Program-made: the position numbers and the translations under genes | Notes under the pieces: model-generated | Told to the model about the DNA's origin: nothing | Databases searched by the model: none | Seen by the model: the letters and a program-made list of their open reading frames with translations, nothing else | Source of the DNA: Alphaproteobacteria bacterium | Lineage (GTDB): Bacteria > Pseudomonadota > Alphaproteobacteria > Caulobacterales > Aquidulcibacteraceae | Assembly (NCBI GenBank): GCA_018969015.1 | Contig: JAGWZE010000011.1 | Location: 1 to 64,000, forward strand | Direction of reading: 5' to 3' | Length of the DNA stretch: 64,000 nucleotides | In this document: in pieces, positions 27,637-35,860 of the stretch | Layout of the letters: each line of letters begins with the position of its first letter | Numbering within the stretch: position 1 is the stretch's first letter

Positions 27637-27729
27637 ATGACCCGCTTCGTTTGCCTCGCGATCGCCACCGTCCTCGTCGCCGCCGGCGCGCTGCCGCTGC
27701 TCTCGAAAGCCGCGCTGCTGGTGGCGTGA
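27637..27729 (+). CDS. 30-residue membrane microprotein A
   Basis: MTRFVCLAIATVLVAAGALP followed by LLSKAALLVA: an N-terminal Arg, one hydrophobic helix and a Lys near the C-terminus, consistent with a single-pass or signal-like membrane peptide. GGAGAG lies six bases before the ATG, preceded by a small GGGGG-ACGCG-CCCCC hairpin. A paralogue at 30099 shares the pattern M-x-R-F-x-x-L ... A-x-x-x-P-x-L-x-K-A-A, the same length, Shine-Dalgarno sequence, 5' hairpin and promoter, which argues strongly that it is real. I know of no described function. Confidence 0.72.
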   Translation: MTRFVCLAIATVLVAAGALPLLSKAALLVA

Positions 27730-27806
27730 CACGCAATGACCCACCGCCGGCGGGAGCCGACGGTGGGCGCCAAAAGCGGCAAGTGGGGCGGAGAGTTCAG
27801 ATCGTC

Positions 27807-28256
27807 TCAGGCCATCGCCGTGCGCGGCGCGTCCGCTGCGGTCGCACGCAGCCCGCCGCCCGCGAGGATCGGCGCCAGGAACAGGCCGTAGAACACGAGA
27901 TTGCTGACCGCGTTGCCGGGGACGCCGCACGCCACCGAGATCGCGCTGTCGATCACCAGCCAGACCGTCGTCGCCATGACGAGACCGCGCCAAACGGGCG
28001 CCCCGTAGCGGGCCGCGATGTCGACGGCGGACAGCATCGTCAGCCCCCAGCCGATCGTCACCGCGCCGAGAATGCCGACGGTGAACCGCGCGCCGTCATC
28101 GAACCCGCCGGCACCGTCGAGCGGCCAGGCGACGAGGTCGTAGAAGAATTGCGCGAAGCCGTCCGTGGGCGCGAAGGCGCCGAGCGCCAAACCGCCGCCG
28201 AACGCGATCACGCCCAGGCACCACGCCTTCACCATGTTCGTCCATGTCCGTGTCAT
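27807..28256 (-). CDS. Integral membrane protein of unknown function
   Basis: A 149-aa protein with four hydrophobic segments (residues about 10-28, 50-67, 82-103 and 116-135). The family is not recognised. Start 28256 has AGGAGG five bases upstream (AGGAGGATGACATG). It lies between the two microprotein cassettes and is convergent with the first, with 77 bases between the stops. Confidence 0.7.
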   Translation of the reverse strand: MTRTWTNMVKAWCLGVIAFGGGLALGAFAPTDGFAQFFYDLVAWPLDGAGGFDDGARFTVGILGAVTIGWGLTMLSAVDIAARYGAPVWRGLVMATTVWLVIDSAISVACGVPGNAVSNLVFYGLFLAPILAGGGLRATAADAPRTAMA

Positions 28257-28303
28257 GTCATCCTCCTGTTGGGCCAAGGCGAAACGGCTTCGCCCGTCCG
28301 ACC

Positions 28304-28396
28304 ATCATCCTCGACCGCGCGGCGCGTGGTCGGGATCCAGGTGTGATGCTGCGGCCGCTGGATCCCCGGCACGCCTGCGGCGCGCCGAGGATGAGG
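28304..28396. repeat. Palindromic extragenic repeat (family A)
   Basis: Degenerate dyads bearing the words ATCCTCG, GGGATCCAGG and GGCGCGCCGAGGAT, the same words found at 49804-49993. The sequence CCCCGGCACGCCTGCGGCGCG folds into a GC-rich hairpin. It is typical of dispersed REP-like elements of alphaproteobacteria. It occupies the 265-base gap between the membrane protein gene and the XRE gene. Confidence 0.6.
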
Positions 28397-28521
28397 GAAG
28401 CGGGGGCTTTCAGCGTCCGCGGTCATCCTCCTGTGATGGGGCGAGGCTGGCGCGGGGAGGGAACGGTCTCAATTCCCTCCGACGTCATGGACAGGCGCGC
28501 GCGGCCGCGCACAATGCGGCC

Positions 28522-29310
28522 ATGTCGATCGATCTCCATCCCGCCTCGACCGCCGATTTCGGGGCCGCTTTGCGTGCGTGGCGCCATGCGCGCGGCCTGA
28601 GCCAGCTGGATCTCGCGCTCGCCTCGGAAACGTCGCCGCGCCACGTCTCGTTCCTGGAAACCAACCGCTCGCGCCCCAGCCGGGACATGGTCGAGACGCT
28701 CGCCGACGCGCTGGTGCTTCCGCGCGCCGCGCGTAACGGCCTGCTGCTCGCGGCCGGCTATGCGCCACTCTATCCGGCGACGCCGCTCGACGCCGCCGCG
28801 CTCGCGCCGTTCCGCGCGATGCTGGCCGATCTCATGGCCCGCCATGCGCCCTATCCCGCGCTCGTCGTCGACCGCTGGTGGACGATCCTCGACGCCAACG
28901 ACGCCGCCCGCGCGCTGCTTGGCGCCCTGCACGAGGGCGACGGGCCGATGAACGTCGTCCGTATGCTGACGGAAAGCCCGCTTGCCGCGCAGGCGATCGT
29001 CAATCTCGGCGAGGTGCTGCACGAGATGCTCGGCCGCATCCGGATCGAGGCGCTCGAGGCGGCTGCGGACCCGCGCTGCGCCGCCCAGATCCGCGCGCTC
29101 GAAGAGGCGCTCGCGCGCACGCCCGCGCCGCGCAGCTCGACGCCGCGCAGCCCGCTGGTGCCGCTCGTGCTGCGCACGCCCACCGGCGAGATGCGCTTCT
29201 TCTCGGCGGTCGCGCATTTCGGCACCAGCGAGGACGTCACGGTGCGTGATCTGCGTCTCGAGCTGCTCGTGCCGGCGGACGACGCCACGCGCGCCGCGTT
29301 CGGGGCCTAG
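28522..29310 (+). CDS. XRE regulator with MmyB-like ligand domain
   Basis: A 262-aa regulator. Residues 10-65 form a Cro/C1-type HTH (ALRAWRHARGLSQLDLALASETSPRHVSFLETNRSRPSRDMVETL), and the rest is the PAS-like MmyB ligand-binding domain (YPALVVDRWWTILDANDAARALLG; EDVTVRDLRLELLVPADDAT). Members control nearby redox or lipid genes by binding small ligands. Its target here is unclear. Its stop is shared, through the palindrome CTAG, with the convergent VOC gene. Confidence 0.88.
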   Translation: MSIDLHPASTADFGAALRAWRHARGLSQLDLALASETSPRHVSFLETNRSRPSRDMVETLADALVLPRAARNGLLLAAGYAPLYPATPLDAAALAPFRAMLADLMARHAPYPALVVDRWWTILDANDAARALLGALHEGDGPMNVVRMLTESPLAAQAIVNLGEVLHEMLGRIRIEALEAAADPRCAAQIRALEEALARTPAPRSSTPRSPLVPLVLRTPTGEMRFFSAVAHFGTSEDVTVRDLRLELLVPADDATRAAFGA

Positions 29311-29687
29311 GCGGGCGCCCGCGCCTGCCCGAACGCGATCAGGTTGCCGTCAGGGGCCAGCACCAGCAATTCGCGCTGGCCATAGGGCTTGTCCGCCGGC
29401 CCATGCACGTCCCCCGCGGGCAATGCGTCGAGCCTCGGCTTCAGCTCGGCGTAGAGGGCGTCCACGTCCCGGCAATCGAAATAATAGGCGAACCGCCGCG
29501 TGCCCGGCTGGAACGGATTGCCTGGCCCTGCCTCCATCATCCGCAGGCCCGCGCCTTCGCGACTGACATAGGCGTAGTCGCCCATCCGAACCTCCACGCG
29601 GAAGCCGAGACTCCCGACCATGAACGTGAGCGCCGCTTCGAGATCGGGCACGAGCATGAACGGCGTGACCTGGATGATGTTGGGCAT
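29307..29687 (-). CDS. VOC (glyoxalase/bleomycin resistance) family protein
   Basis: A 126-aa single VOC module pair: 'VTPFMLVPDLEAALTFMVGSLGFRVEVRMGDYAYVSREGAGLRM' and 'FDCRDVDALYAELKPRLD'; 'KPYGQRELLVLAPDGNLIAFGQA' closes the fold. Such small proteins bind bleomycin-like drugs or act as metalloenzymes; the substrate is unknown. The stop overlaps that of the XRE gene at CTAG. The 411 bases upstream hold a repeat and the second microprotein promoter. Confidence 0.85.
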   Translation of the reverse strand: MPNIIQVTPFMLVPDLEAALTFMVGSLGFRVEVRMGDYAYVSREGAGLRMMEAGPGNPFQPGTRRFAYYFDCRDVDALYAELKPRLDALPAGDVHGPADKPYGQRELLVLAPDGNLIAFGQARAPA

Positions 29688-29794
29688 CTTTCATCCTCGC
29701 GGCGGCGCGCGCCGCACGATCGCCCGGCGCCGGGCGAGGCGCAATGTGGGCGTGAGGGCGCGCGTTGGCTGGCCGCCGAGCGTCGACGTCACAA

Positions 29795-29963
29795 CGTCAT
29801 TCCGGGGCGCGCGGCACGCGCGAACCCGGAACCCAGCGGAATGCCGTCGCGTGCTGGCATCGTTTCGCATCAGGCCACGGGATGGTCCGGCGTCAACCAG
29901 GCCGATCCGGGGCGCCCGGTCGCCTGGGTTCCGGGTTCGGCCTTCGGCCGCCCCGGAATGACG
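29795..29963. repeat. REPIN-like paired inverted repeat (family B), copy 1
   Basis: The left end CGTCATTCCGGGGCGCGCGG and the reverse complement of the right end (CGTCATTCCGGGGCGGCCG) match, and both run on to CGAACCCGGAACCCAG. They flank about 80 variable bases. A second copy with the same ends lies at 55381-55542. No coding capacity. This is the structure of a REP doublet or a short non-autonomous element. Confidence 0.75.
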
Positions 29964-30005
29964 CCAACAGGGGGCGACGACCACTCCCGCGCCGCCGCGC
30001 CATGC

Positions 30006-30049
30006 GTGTGACCCGTGTCACACCATGCCGGGCGGGCGCCGGGTAGGGT
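30006..30049 (+). promoter_or_regulatory. Crp-type class II promoter of microprotein gene B
   Basis: GTGTGAC-CCGT-GTCACAC (30006-30023) is a perfect dyad and a perfect match to TGTGA-N6-TCACA. TAGGGT follows at 30044-30049, again exactly 20 bases on, placing the palindrome at -41.5. The spacing is identical to that at 27545 although the 20 bases between differ, so the geometry is conserved. Confidence 0.65.
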
Positions 30050-30098
30050 CTGTTCATCGGCCGCGGGGTTGACGCCCCGGGCCGCAGGAGAGACCGCC

Positions 30099-30191
30099 AT
30101 GATCCGCTTCGCTTCGCTCGTTGTCGCCGTCGTCGTGTTCACCGCGGTCGCCACGCCGGTGCTCGCCAAGGCGGCGATGATCGTTGGCTAA
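30099..30191 (+). CDS. 30-residue membrane microprotein B
   Basis: MIRFASLVVAVVVFTAVATP followed by VLAKAAMIVG, paralogous to the product of 27637. AGGAGAG lies six bases upstream, preceded by a CGGGG-TTGACG-CCCCG hairpin. The leader is 49 bases from the -10 element to the ATG, against 48 in copy A. It begins about 400 bases after the VOC gene and is followed by the M20 peptidase gene after 105 bases. The function is unknown; one transmembrane helix is predicted. Confidence 0.75.
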   Translation: MIRFASLVVAVVVFTAVATPVLAKAAMIVG

Positions 30192-30296
30192 GGCCCGTCC
30201 GGGAAAAGGCACGTCGTCCGAAGGCCATTGCCCGGCCGCCCCCCATCGCCCAAACTCGTGCGCCGGCGCCGCAGAGCGCCCCGGGGGAGAGGTCGG

Positions 30297-31769
30297 ATGC
30301 GGATTTTCGGACGGGCGCTTCTGGCGCTTCTCGCCCTGGTGGCGGTGGTGGGCGGGGTGCTCGTCGTCCGCACCCTGACGGTGAAGCCGATCGGCGCGGA
30401 AGGCGCGCCCAAGATCGCCGCCGCGCCCCCGATCGACGTCGACCGCGCCGCCCAGCGCCTCGCGATGGCGATCCGCTTCCAGACCATCTCCCGCCAGGAC
30501 CAGGCCTTCGATCCCGCGCCATTCGACGGGCTGCACGCCTTCCTGCGCGAGACCTATCCGCTCACCTTTTCCAAGTTCACCGTGGAGACGCCGGTCGGGC
30601 GCTCGCTTCTGATGACGTTGCCGGGCTCCGATCCGTCCCTGAAGCCGATGCTGCTGATGGCGCATCAGGACGTCGTGCCCGTCGATACCGGTTCGGAAGA
30701 CAAATGGCGCGCGCCGCCCTTCGCCGGCGCGATCGCGGACGGCTACGTCCTCGGTCGCGGCGCCACCGACGACAAGGGCACGCTCATCGCGATCCTCGAG
30801 GCCACCGAAGCGCTGCTTGCGCAGGGGTTCACGCCGAAGCGCACGATCATCCTCGCCTTCGGCCACGACGAGGAGGTCAGCGGCTCGGGCGCGAAAGCGA
30901 TGGCCGAGCTGTTGAAGTCCCGCGGCGTCACGCCCTGGTTCGCGCTCGATGAGGGCCTCGCGATCGTCGACCGCTTCCCGCTCACCGGCAAAACGACAGC
31001 GCTGATCGGCATCGCGGAGAAGGGCTATCTCACGGTGAAGGTCACCGGCGTCGATGTCGGCGGCCACTCCTCGATGCCGCCGCGCCTGACGGCGGCGGAG
31101 AAGGTCGCCAAGGCGCTGGTCGCGATCGACGACAAGGGCTTTCCCGGCGGCCTCGAAAGCGGCCCCGCGCGCCTGATGCTCGAGGCGCTGACGCCCGATC
31201 TGCCCTTCGCGCAACGTCTCGTGATGGCCAATCTCTGGCTGTTCCGCCCGGTCGTGGAGGGGGAAGTCGGCAAGTCGCGCGCCGGGGAGGCGCTGATGCG
31301 CACCACCGTCGCGCCGACGATCCTCGCGGGTGGCACCAAGGAGAACGTGCTGCCACAGGAGGCGAGCGCGATCGTCAATCTGCGTCTGCATCCGCGCGAC
31401 ACGATGGAGAGCGCGCTGGCGCGGCTGCGTGCGGCGGTGGCCGGGATCGAGGGCGTCACGATCGAGCCCTTGCCGCGCGGGCAGAACGCCTCGCCGGTGT
31501 CGACGACGACCGGCGACGCCTACGCGCTGATCGCGGCGACGGCGCAGGCCGTGGCGCCGGGCGTGCCCGTCGCGCCCGGTCTCGTGCTCGGCGCAACCGA
31601 CTCGCGCCATTTCGCGGGCGTGGCGGAGAACGTCTATCGCTTCGCGCCGGCCGTGTTCACCGACGCCGACCTCGCCGGCATCCACGGCACCGACGAGCGC
31701 CTTTCGATCGCCAACATCAAGCGCATGACTACGTTCTATGCGCAGCTGGTCGCAACCGGCGCCTCGTGA
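30297..31769 (+). CDS. M20 family metallopeptidase, membrane-anchored
   Basis: A 490-aa M20/M25/M40 di-zinc hydrolase with an N-terminal anchor (ALLALLALVAVVGGVLVV). Zinc-site motifs: MLLMAHQDVVPVD, GRGATDDKGTLIAIL and AFGHDEEVSGSGA; the lid domain starts at 'IGIAEKGYLTVKVTGVDVGGHSSMPP'. It resembles carboxypeptidase S/PM20D1-type enzymes that cut or form N-acyl amino acids. The start at 30297 is preceded by GGGGGAGAGG. It is followed by the chagasin-like gene in the same direction after 28 bases. Confidence 0.9.
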   Translation: MRIFGRALLALLALVAVVGGVLVVRTLTVKPIGAEGAPKIAAAPPIDVDRAAQRLAMAIRFQTISRQDQAFDPAPFDGLHAFLRETYPLTFSKFTVETPVGRSLLMTLPGSDPSLKPMLLMAHQDVVPVDTGSEDKWRAPPFAGAIADGYVLGRGATDDKGTLIAILEATEALLAQGFTPKRTIILAFGHDEEVSGSGAKAMAELLKSRGVTPWFALDEGLAIVDRFPLTGKTTALIGIAEKGYLTVKVTGVDVGGHSSMPPRLTAAEKVAKALVAIDDKGFPGGLESGPARLMLEALTPDLPFAQRLVMANLWLFRPVVEGEVGKSRAGEALMRTTVAPTILAGGTKENVLPQEASAIVNLRLHPRDTMESALARLRAAVAGIEGVTIEPLPRGQNASPVSTTTGDAYALIAATAQAVAPGVPVAPGLVLGATDSRHFAGVAENVYRFAPAVFTDADLAGIHGTDERLSIANIKRMTTFYAQLVATGAS

Positions 31770-31797
31770 GGCGCCGCGTACGGAAGAAGGGACACTG

Positions 31798-32271
31798 ATG
31801 ATCCGCACGATGCTTCTCGCGCTCGCCGTCGCCGCCGCGGCGACAGCCTGCGCCCCCAAGGGCGCGACGCCCGCGCCCGTTCCGCCCGACCGCCAGGGAA
31901 CCCAGCCCGGAGCACTGCCCGCCCCCATGCCCTACGAAGCCTCCCGCGCGATCGACCAGGCCGACGCCGGAAAGACCATCGAGCTCTCGCTCGGCGCGAC
32001 CTTCGTGGTTCAGCTCGTCGGCGTGCCCACCGCCGGCTATCTGTGGAAGCCGGTCGATCCGCCCGCGTTCCTTAAGGTTGGGCCCGTGACGGGCGGGCCG
32101 ACGAGCGCGGCCCAGAAGCAGCCGGGCTTCACCGGCGGCAACCACTGGGAAGTGTTCCAGTTCACGGCCGACAAGCCCGGCAAGGCCAAGCTGCGCTTCG
32201 AGCAGCGCCGCCCCTGGGAGAGCTCGGAGCCGCCGGCGGACACGTTCGAAGTCACGATCGTCGTGAAATAG
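31798..32271 (+). CDS. Chagasin-like (I42) protease-inhibitor lipoprotein
   Basis: A 157-aa predicted lipoprotein (VAAAATACAPKG, Cys18) with a chagasin/inhibitor I42 domain. The inhibitory loops are recognisable: VPTAGYLW (for NPTTGY), the middle GG-rich loop 'TGGPTSAAQKQPG' and RRPWE. This domain blocks papain-like cysteine proteases. The window itself encodes secreted papain-fold CHAP proteins, but a link is only speculation. It lies 28 bases after the M20 peptidase gene. Confidence 0.83.
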   Translation: MIRTMLLALAVAAAATACAPKGATPAPVPPDRQGTQPGALPAPMPYEASRAIDQADAGKTIELSLGATFVVQLVGVPTAGYLWKPVDPPAFLKVGPVTGGPTSAAQKQPGFTGGNHWEVFQFTADKPGKAKLRFEQRRPWESSEPPADTFEVTIVVK

Positions 32272-32335
32272 ACTTTGGAGGCAGGACGGGCGCGGCGCGC
32301 TTGTGTCGCCGCGCCGGGCGGGCTTTAAGCCCCCC

Positions 32336-32587
32336 ATGCTCGTGCTCGGCTCGCTCGGTGTGTTTCTGCTCGCGACGGCGGGGATCGTGTTCTTTTCGGT
32401 CCAGTCGATCGGCTGGCTCGGGAAGGCGATGAACCCGCGCCGCCCGCGCGACTTGCGCCTGCGGGCGGGGGCCGTCGCGGCCGCCTCGGCGCTCGCCCTC
32501 GTCGCGTCCGGCGCCGGCGGGTTCCTCGGCATCACCTCGCTCTGGTACGTCGCGCAGACCAAGGCCCAGGCGGAGGCGCCGCGATGA
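32336..32587 (+). CDS. Small two-helix membrane protein
   Basis: An 83-aa protein with two hydrophobic segments (residues 2-24 and 42-66) separated by an Arg-rich loop (NPRRPRDLRLRAG). Not recognised. Its stop overlaps the ATG of the Rieske oxygenase (ATGA), so the two are translated together, suggesting a linked role, perhaps as membrane partner. ATG 32336 was taken; a GTG at 32303 is possible. Confidence 0.62.
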   Translation: MLVLGSLGVFLLATAGIVFFSVQSIGWLGKAMNPRRPRDLRLRAGAVAAASALALVASGAGGFLGITSLWYVAQTKAQAEAPR

Positions 32588-33645
32588 CGAGCGCACTGTT
32601 GAAAGACCTCTGGTACTTCGCCGCGACCAGCGCCGAACTGAAGCCGGGAACGCAGTTCCGCCGCGAGATCCTGGGCGAACCCGTGATGCTCGGCCGCGCG
32701 CAGGACGGCACGGTGTTCGCGCTGCGCGACGTCTGCCCGCACCGCGCGGTGCCGCTCTCCGCCGGGCGCCAGGTGGTGCAGGACGGCGCGCCGACGATCG
32801 AGTGCCCGTATCATGGCTGGCGCTTCGGCGCGGACGGGGTGTGCAAGCACATGCCCTCGCTCGTGGAGGGCCAGCCCTACGAGGTCGAGCGCATCCGCGT
32901 TCGCCGCTATCCCGTGCACGAGGCCTATGGCGCGGTGTTCGTGTACGTCGCCTCCGATCCGCGCAGCGCCGCGCCGCCCGCCGTGCCGCCGCCCGCCTTC
33001 GACGCCGGCGATGACGCGCCGAAATTCGTCGTCACGCGCACCTTCGCCGCGCACATGGACAACGCCGTCGTCGGCCTTATGGACCCGGCGCACGTGCCGT
33101 TCGTGCATAACCAGTGGTGGTGGCGCCCGCCGAGCGTGGGCCTGCGCCAGAAGGAGAAGCGCTTCGAGCCGCGCGAGATGGGCTGGGCGATCGCCCGCCA
33201 CGCGCCGTCGGGCAATTCGCTGCTCTACCGCGCCGTGTTCGGCGGCGAGGTAACGACCGAGATCATGTTCCGTCTGCCGGGCTATCGCTGGGAGATCGTG
33301 GAGAACCCCAAGGGCGCGCGCTTCTTCACGCTCACGTGCCTCACGCCCGAGAACGAGCGCTCCACGCGCATCACCCAGCTGACCTACTGGCGCGGGGCGC
33401 CGCTGCTCACGCTCGCGCTGCCCTTCGCGATCCCGATGGCGAAGGAGTTCCTCGATCAGGACGGGCGCATGGTCGACCTCCAGAACGAGGGCCTGCGCTA
33501 CGGCCAGACGATGCTCTGGATCGACGACATCGACGTCCAGGCCAAATGGTACATGAAGCTCAAGCGCGAGTGGGAGGCGAGCCGCGCCGAGGGGCGTCCG
33601 TTCGCCAACCCGATCGAGCCGACCGTCCTGCGCTGGCGGAGCTAG
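32584..33645 (+). CDS. Rieske non-heme iron oxygenase
   Basis: A 353-aa ring-hydroxylating or O-demethylase-type oxygenase subunit. The Rieske [2Fe-2S] ligands are C51-x-H53 (CPHRAVPLSAG) and C74-x2-H77 (CPYHGWRFG). The mononuclear iron triad fits D167-x2-H170-x4-H175 (LMDPAHVPFVH). It resembles vanillate demethylase and PaO-like oxygenases more than two-component dioxygenases; no beta subunit or reductase is nearby. The substrate is unknown. The stop shares CTAG with the convergent hydrolase. Confidence 0.88.
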   Translation: MTSALLKDLWYFAATSAELKPGTQFRREILGEPVMLGRAQDGTVFALRDVCPHRAVPLSAGRQVVQDGAPTIECPYHGWRFGADGVCKHMPSLVEGQPYEVERIRVRRYPVHEAYGAVFVYVASDPRSAAPPAVPPPAFDAGDDAPKFVVTRTFAAHMDNAVVGLMDPAHVPFVHNQWWWRPPSVGLRQKEKRFEPREMGWAIARHAPSGNSLLYRAVFGGEVTTEIMFRLPGYRWEIVENPKGARFFTLTCLTPENERSTRITQLTYWRGAPLLTLALPFAIPMAKEFLDQDGRMVDLQNEGLRYGQTMLWIDDIDVQAKWYMKLKREWEASRAEGRPFANPIEPTVLRWRS

Positions 33646-35060
33646 GCGGCGCGCTCGGGCGACGCGGGCGCGCCCGCTTTGGATTCGGCCGCATCCGGAT
33701 CAACGGCCGCGGCGATGTACGCGACGATCAAGTCGACGATTTCCGGGTGATCGAAATAGGTCGTGTGGATGAGGCTGTCCCACGTCATCGCGTCCGTCGC
33801 GAGGCGGGAGAGCGCATCGGTCGCGTCCTCGCCGACCGAGAACAGCGACCATCGGTGCTTTTCGATCAACTGCGTGGCGGCGCCGGCGGCGTTGGCCTGG
33901 AGACGATCCGCGAGGGGGCCGTCCAGGCGCACGCTGTCGGTCTGATGCGTGTGCGAGACGGTCGAGACGGCGTCGAGGCGCTCGTCGCCGTCGCGCCCGA
34001 AGGCCATGCCCTTGATGATCTCGCCGACGAGGCGGTTGGCCGGCTCGCGAAAGGCGATCTCGGGAATGAGCCCGAACAGCAGGCGCACCACCACGTACAT
34101 GACGGCGAAAACGCCGGGCAGCAGCACGAACGTGAACAGCAGCGCGAACAGGTTCGCCTCGCCGGCGGGGTCCGTTTCGCCGATGAGCTTGCCGAGAATC
34201 GAATGACCCCCGTTCTGCGGGAGAAGAAGCCAGATCGAGATCAGCGACGCGAGCGTGACGAAGCGGGCGCCCCACGTGATACCAGCGACGCGCGAATTGC
34301 GCAGCACCGACCAGCGGGGAAACGGCTCGATCGGCGCGCCCTCGACTTTCTGGAGGAAGGCGATCGCCTCGTCGTTCGGGTGCCAGATGGCGTGGATGGA
34401 GCGCTTCGACGTTTCGATCGCCCGCGGGCGGAGGATCCGCCGCGCGCCCTGGATCGCCAGCCGCGCCATGACGATCAGCGAAGTCAGACCGACGCCGAGG
34501 ATGGTCCACACGAGCCAGGCGTCCGAGCCGAGATCGGCGCGGACGTTTGGCTCGGTCACGTACACATAGAGCAGGACGATGAGCGCAATGGCGAACGGGA
34601 TCCCAATCAGCGCGGTGAGCGCGAGAAAGGCGAAGCCGCTCGCGGAGCTCAAGGCGCCCATGCTGGAACGGAAGAACGGCGTGCCGACCGTGGTCATGCT
34701 GGTGATCCGGTCGCCCTTCTTGCGGCGCCCCCAGCGCAGAAGGTCCGCGGCCTCGTTGGCGACGTTGCCGCCATGCGAATGCCCGATGACGTGGACCTGC
34801 CCGCCATAGGTGCGCGTCAGGCGCTTGATGGCGTCGGCGAGTTTGTCGGCGCCTTCCTCGCGGGCGCGGGCGCTGTTCGCGCCGGACCAGAGATGGGGAT
34901 GGATGTCGGCCTCGATCCCCTTGGCGGCGAGGCCGGCCTTCAGCTGCTCGGTGAACGCGGCCCCGCGCTGAAACCATTTCTGGCCGTCCGGCGTGGGGGC
35001 GGTGTCGCCGGTGCCGTGCACGGTGACGACCGCGATCCGGCCCCTGTTTTCGACCGACAT
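33642..35060 (-). CDS. Membrane-embedded alpha/beta hydrolase
   Basis: A 472-aa protein. Residues 8-130 form an alpha/beta-hydrolase (IAVVTVHGTGD; nucleophile S95 in VIGHSHGGNV). Four hydrophobic segments follow (about 140-170, 180-205, 265-285 and 302-335), then a soluble C-terminal part with 'HTTYFDHPEIVDLIVAYIA', where an Asp/His pair could complete the triad. A membrane-bound lipase or esterase is likely; the exact family is not recognised. It shares CTAG stops with the Rieske gene. The 210 bases upstream contain short GC hairpins only. Confidence 0.75.
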   Translation of the reverse strand: MSVENRGRIAVVTVHGTGDTAPTPDGQKWFQRGAAFTEQLKAGLAAKGIEADIHPHLWSGANSARAREEGADKLADAIKRLTRTYGGQVHVIGHSHGGNVANEAADLLRWGRRKKGDRITSMTTVGTPFFRSSMGALSSASGFAFLALTALIGIPFAIALIVLLYVYVTEPNVRADLGSDAWLVWTILGVGLTSLIVMARLAIQGARRILRPRAIETSKRSIHAIWHPNDEAIAFLQKVEGAPIEPFPRWSVLRNSRVAGITWGARFVTLASLISIWLLLPQNGGHSILGKLIGETDPAGEANLFALLFTFVLLPGVFAVMYVVVRLLFGLIPEIAFREPANRLVGEIIKGMAFGRDGDERLDAVSTVSHTHQTDSVRLDGPLADRLQANAAGAATQLIEKHRWSLFSVGEDATDALSRLATDAMTWDSLIHTTYFDHPEIVDLIVAYIAAAVDPDAAESKAGAPASPERAA

Positions 35061-35270
35061 GCTTGCCTCCCCGCTGTGACTTCAAAGTCTTAACGGGGCG
35101 GATCGGGGCGGACAATCGCGGCGGAGGGCGCCGTAGGGGCGCCCTGGACCGTTTGGCGGCGTCTTGAGGGGGCGGCGAATGCGCATCGCGCGCATCCGGT
35201 CCGGCCCGCGGCTGCATCTAGGAAGGCGGAGCCGCCTTCGGTAAGGTCTCCGGCAAGAGGGAGTTTTTCC

Positions 35271-35828
35271 ATGCGCATCTGGACGATGGCGGCCTTGGCT
35301 GTGGCTGGTCTGGCGCTCGCCGCCTGCGGCGAAGGGTCGGTGCAGGTCAAGACCGATGGCGGGGCGTCCGTTTCGACGACGCTCGGCGGCAAGGAAGGCG
35401 GCTATTCGGTCAACGTCTCCGAAAAGGACGGCGCCAAGACCTTCCTGGTCGTCCGCCCGGATGGCCTGCAGGTCGCGGCGGTGGTCGACGCCCAGGGCTC
35501 GCGCCTCGTCGAGGCCGGGGACGCCCACGCCGCCATGTCCGACACGCTCTCCGCCATGGGCCCGCCGCCGGACGAGAAGGTGGCCATCAAGGTCCCGGGC
35601 ATGAGCCTCAACGTGAAGGGCGAGGACGGCACGGATGAGCGCGCCAAGGTGGAGCTCAAGGTCGGCGGCCAGACGATCCAGGTCGACGCGGCCGGGCCCG
35701 ACGGCGGCGAGAACGCCGTGGTGAAGATCGTCGGCGTCGACGCCGACGCCGCGCGCAAGTTCATCGACGAGGCCGAGGGCCTCTCGGCGGACGTGAAAAC
35801 GCAGATGAAGGCGAAGCTCGGCCTGTGA
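35271..35828 (+). CDS. Putative lipoprotein of unknown function
   Basis: A 185-aa protein with lipobox LALAAC (Cys20), then a beta-rich region of alternating polar residues (GSVQVKTDGGASVSTTLGG) and repeated amphipathic strands 'VAIKVPGMSLNVKGED' and 'VELKVGGQTIQVDAAG'. It ends in a helix (AARKFIDEAEGL). No known domain recognised. AGAGGGAG precedes the ATG. The next gene starts within or soon after its stop. Confidence 0.75.
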   Translation: MRIWTMAALAVAGLALAACGEGSVQVKTDGGASVSTTLGGKEGGYSVNVSEKDGAKTFLVVRPDGLQVAAVVDAQGSRLVEAGDAHAAMSDTLSAMGPPPDEKVAIKVPGMSLNVKGEDGTDERAKVELKVGGQTIQVDAAGPDGGENAVVKIVGVDADAARKFIDEAEGLSADVKTQMKAKLGL

Positions 35829-35860
35829 GCCTCGCCCCCGGCCCCTCCGAGGCGTCCGCC

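Noticed and set aside
33114-35093. 659-codon plus-strand ORF opposite the membrane hydrolase
   Set aside because: It is Arg/Asp-rich without motifs, while the minus strand has the GHSHGG hydrolase motif and membrane helices.
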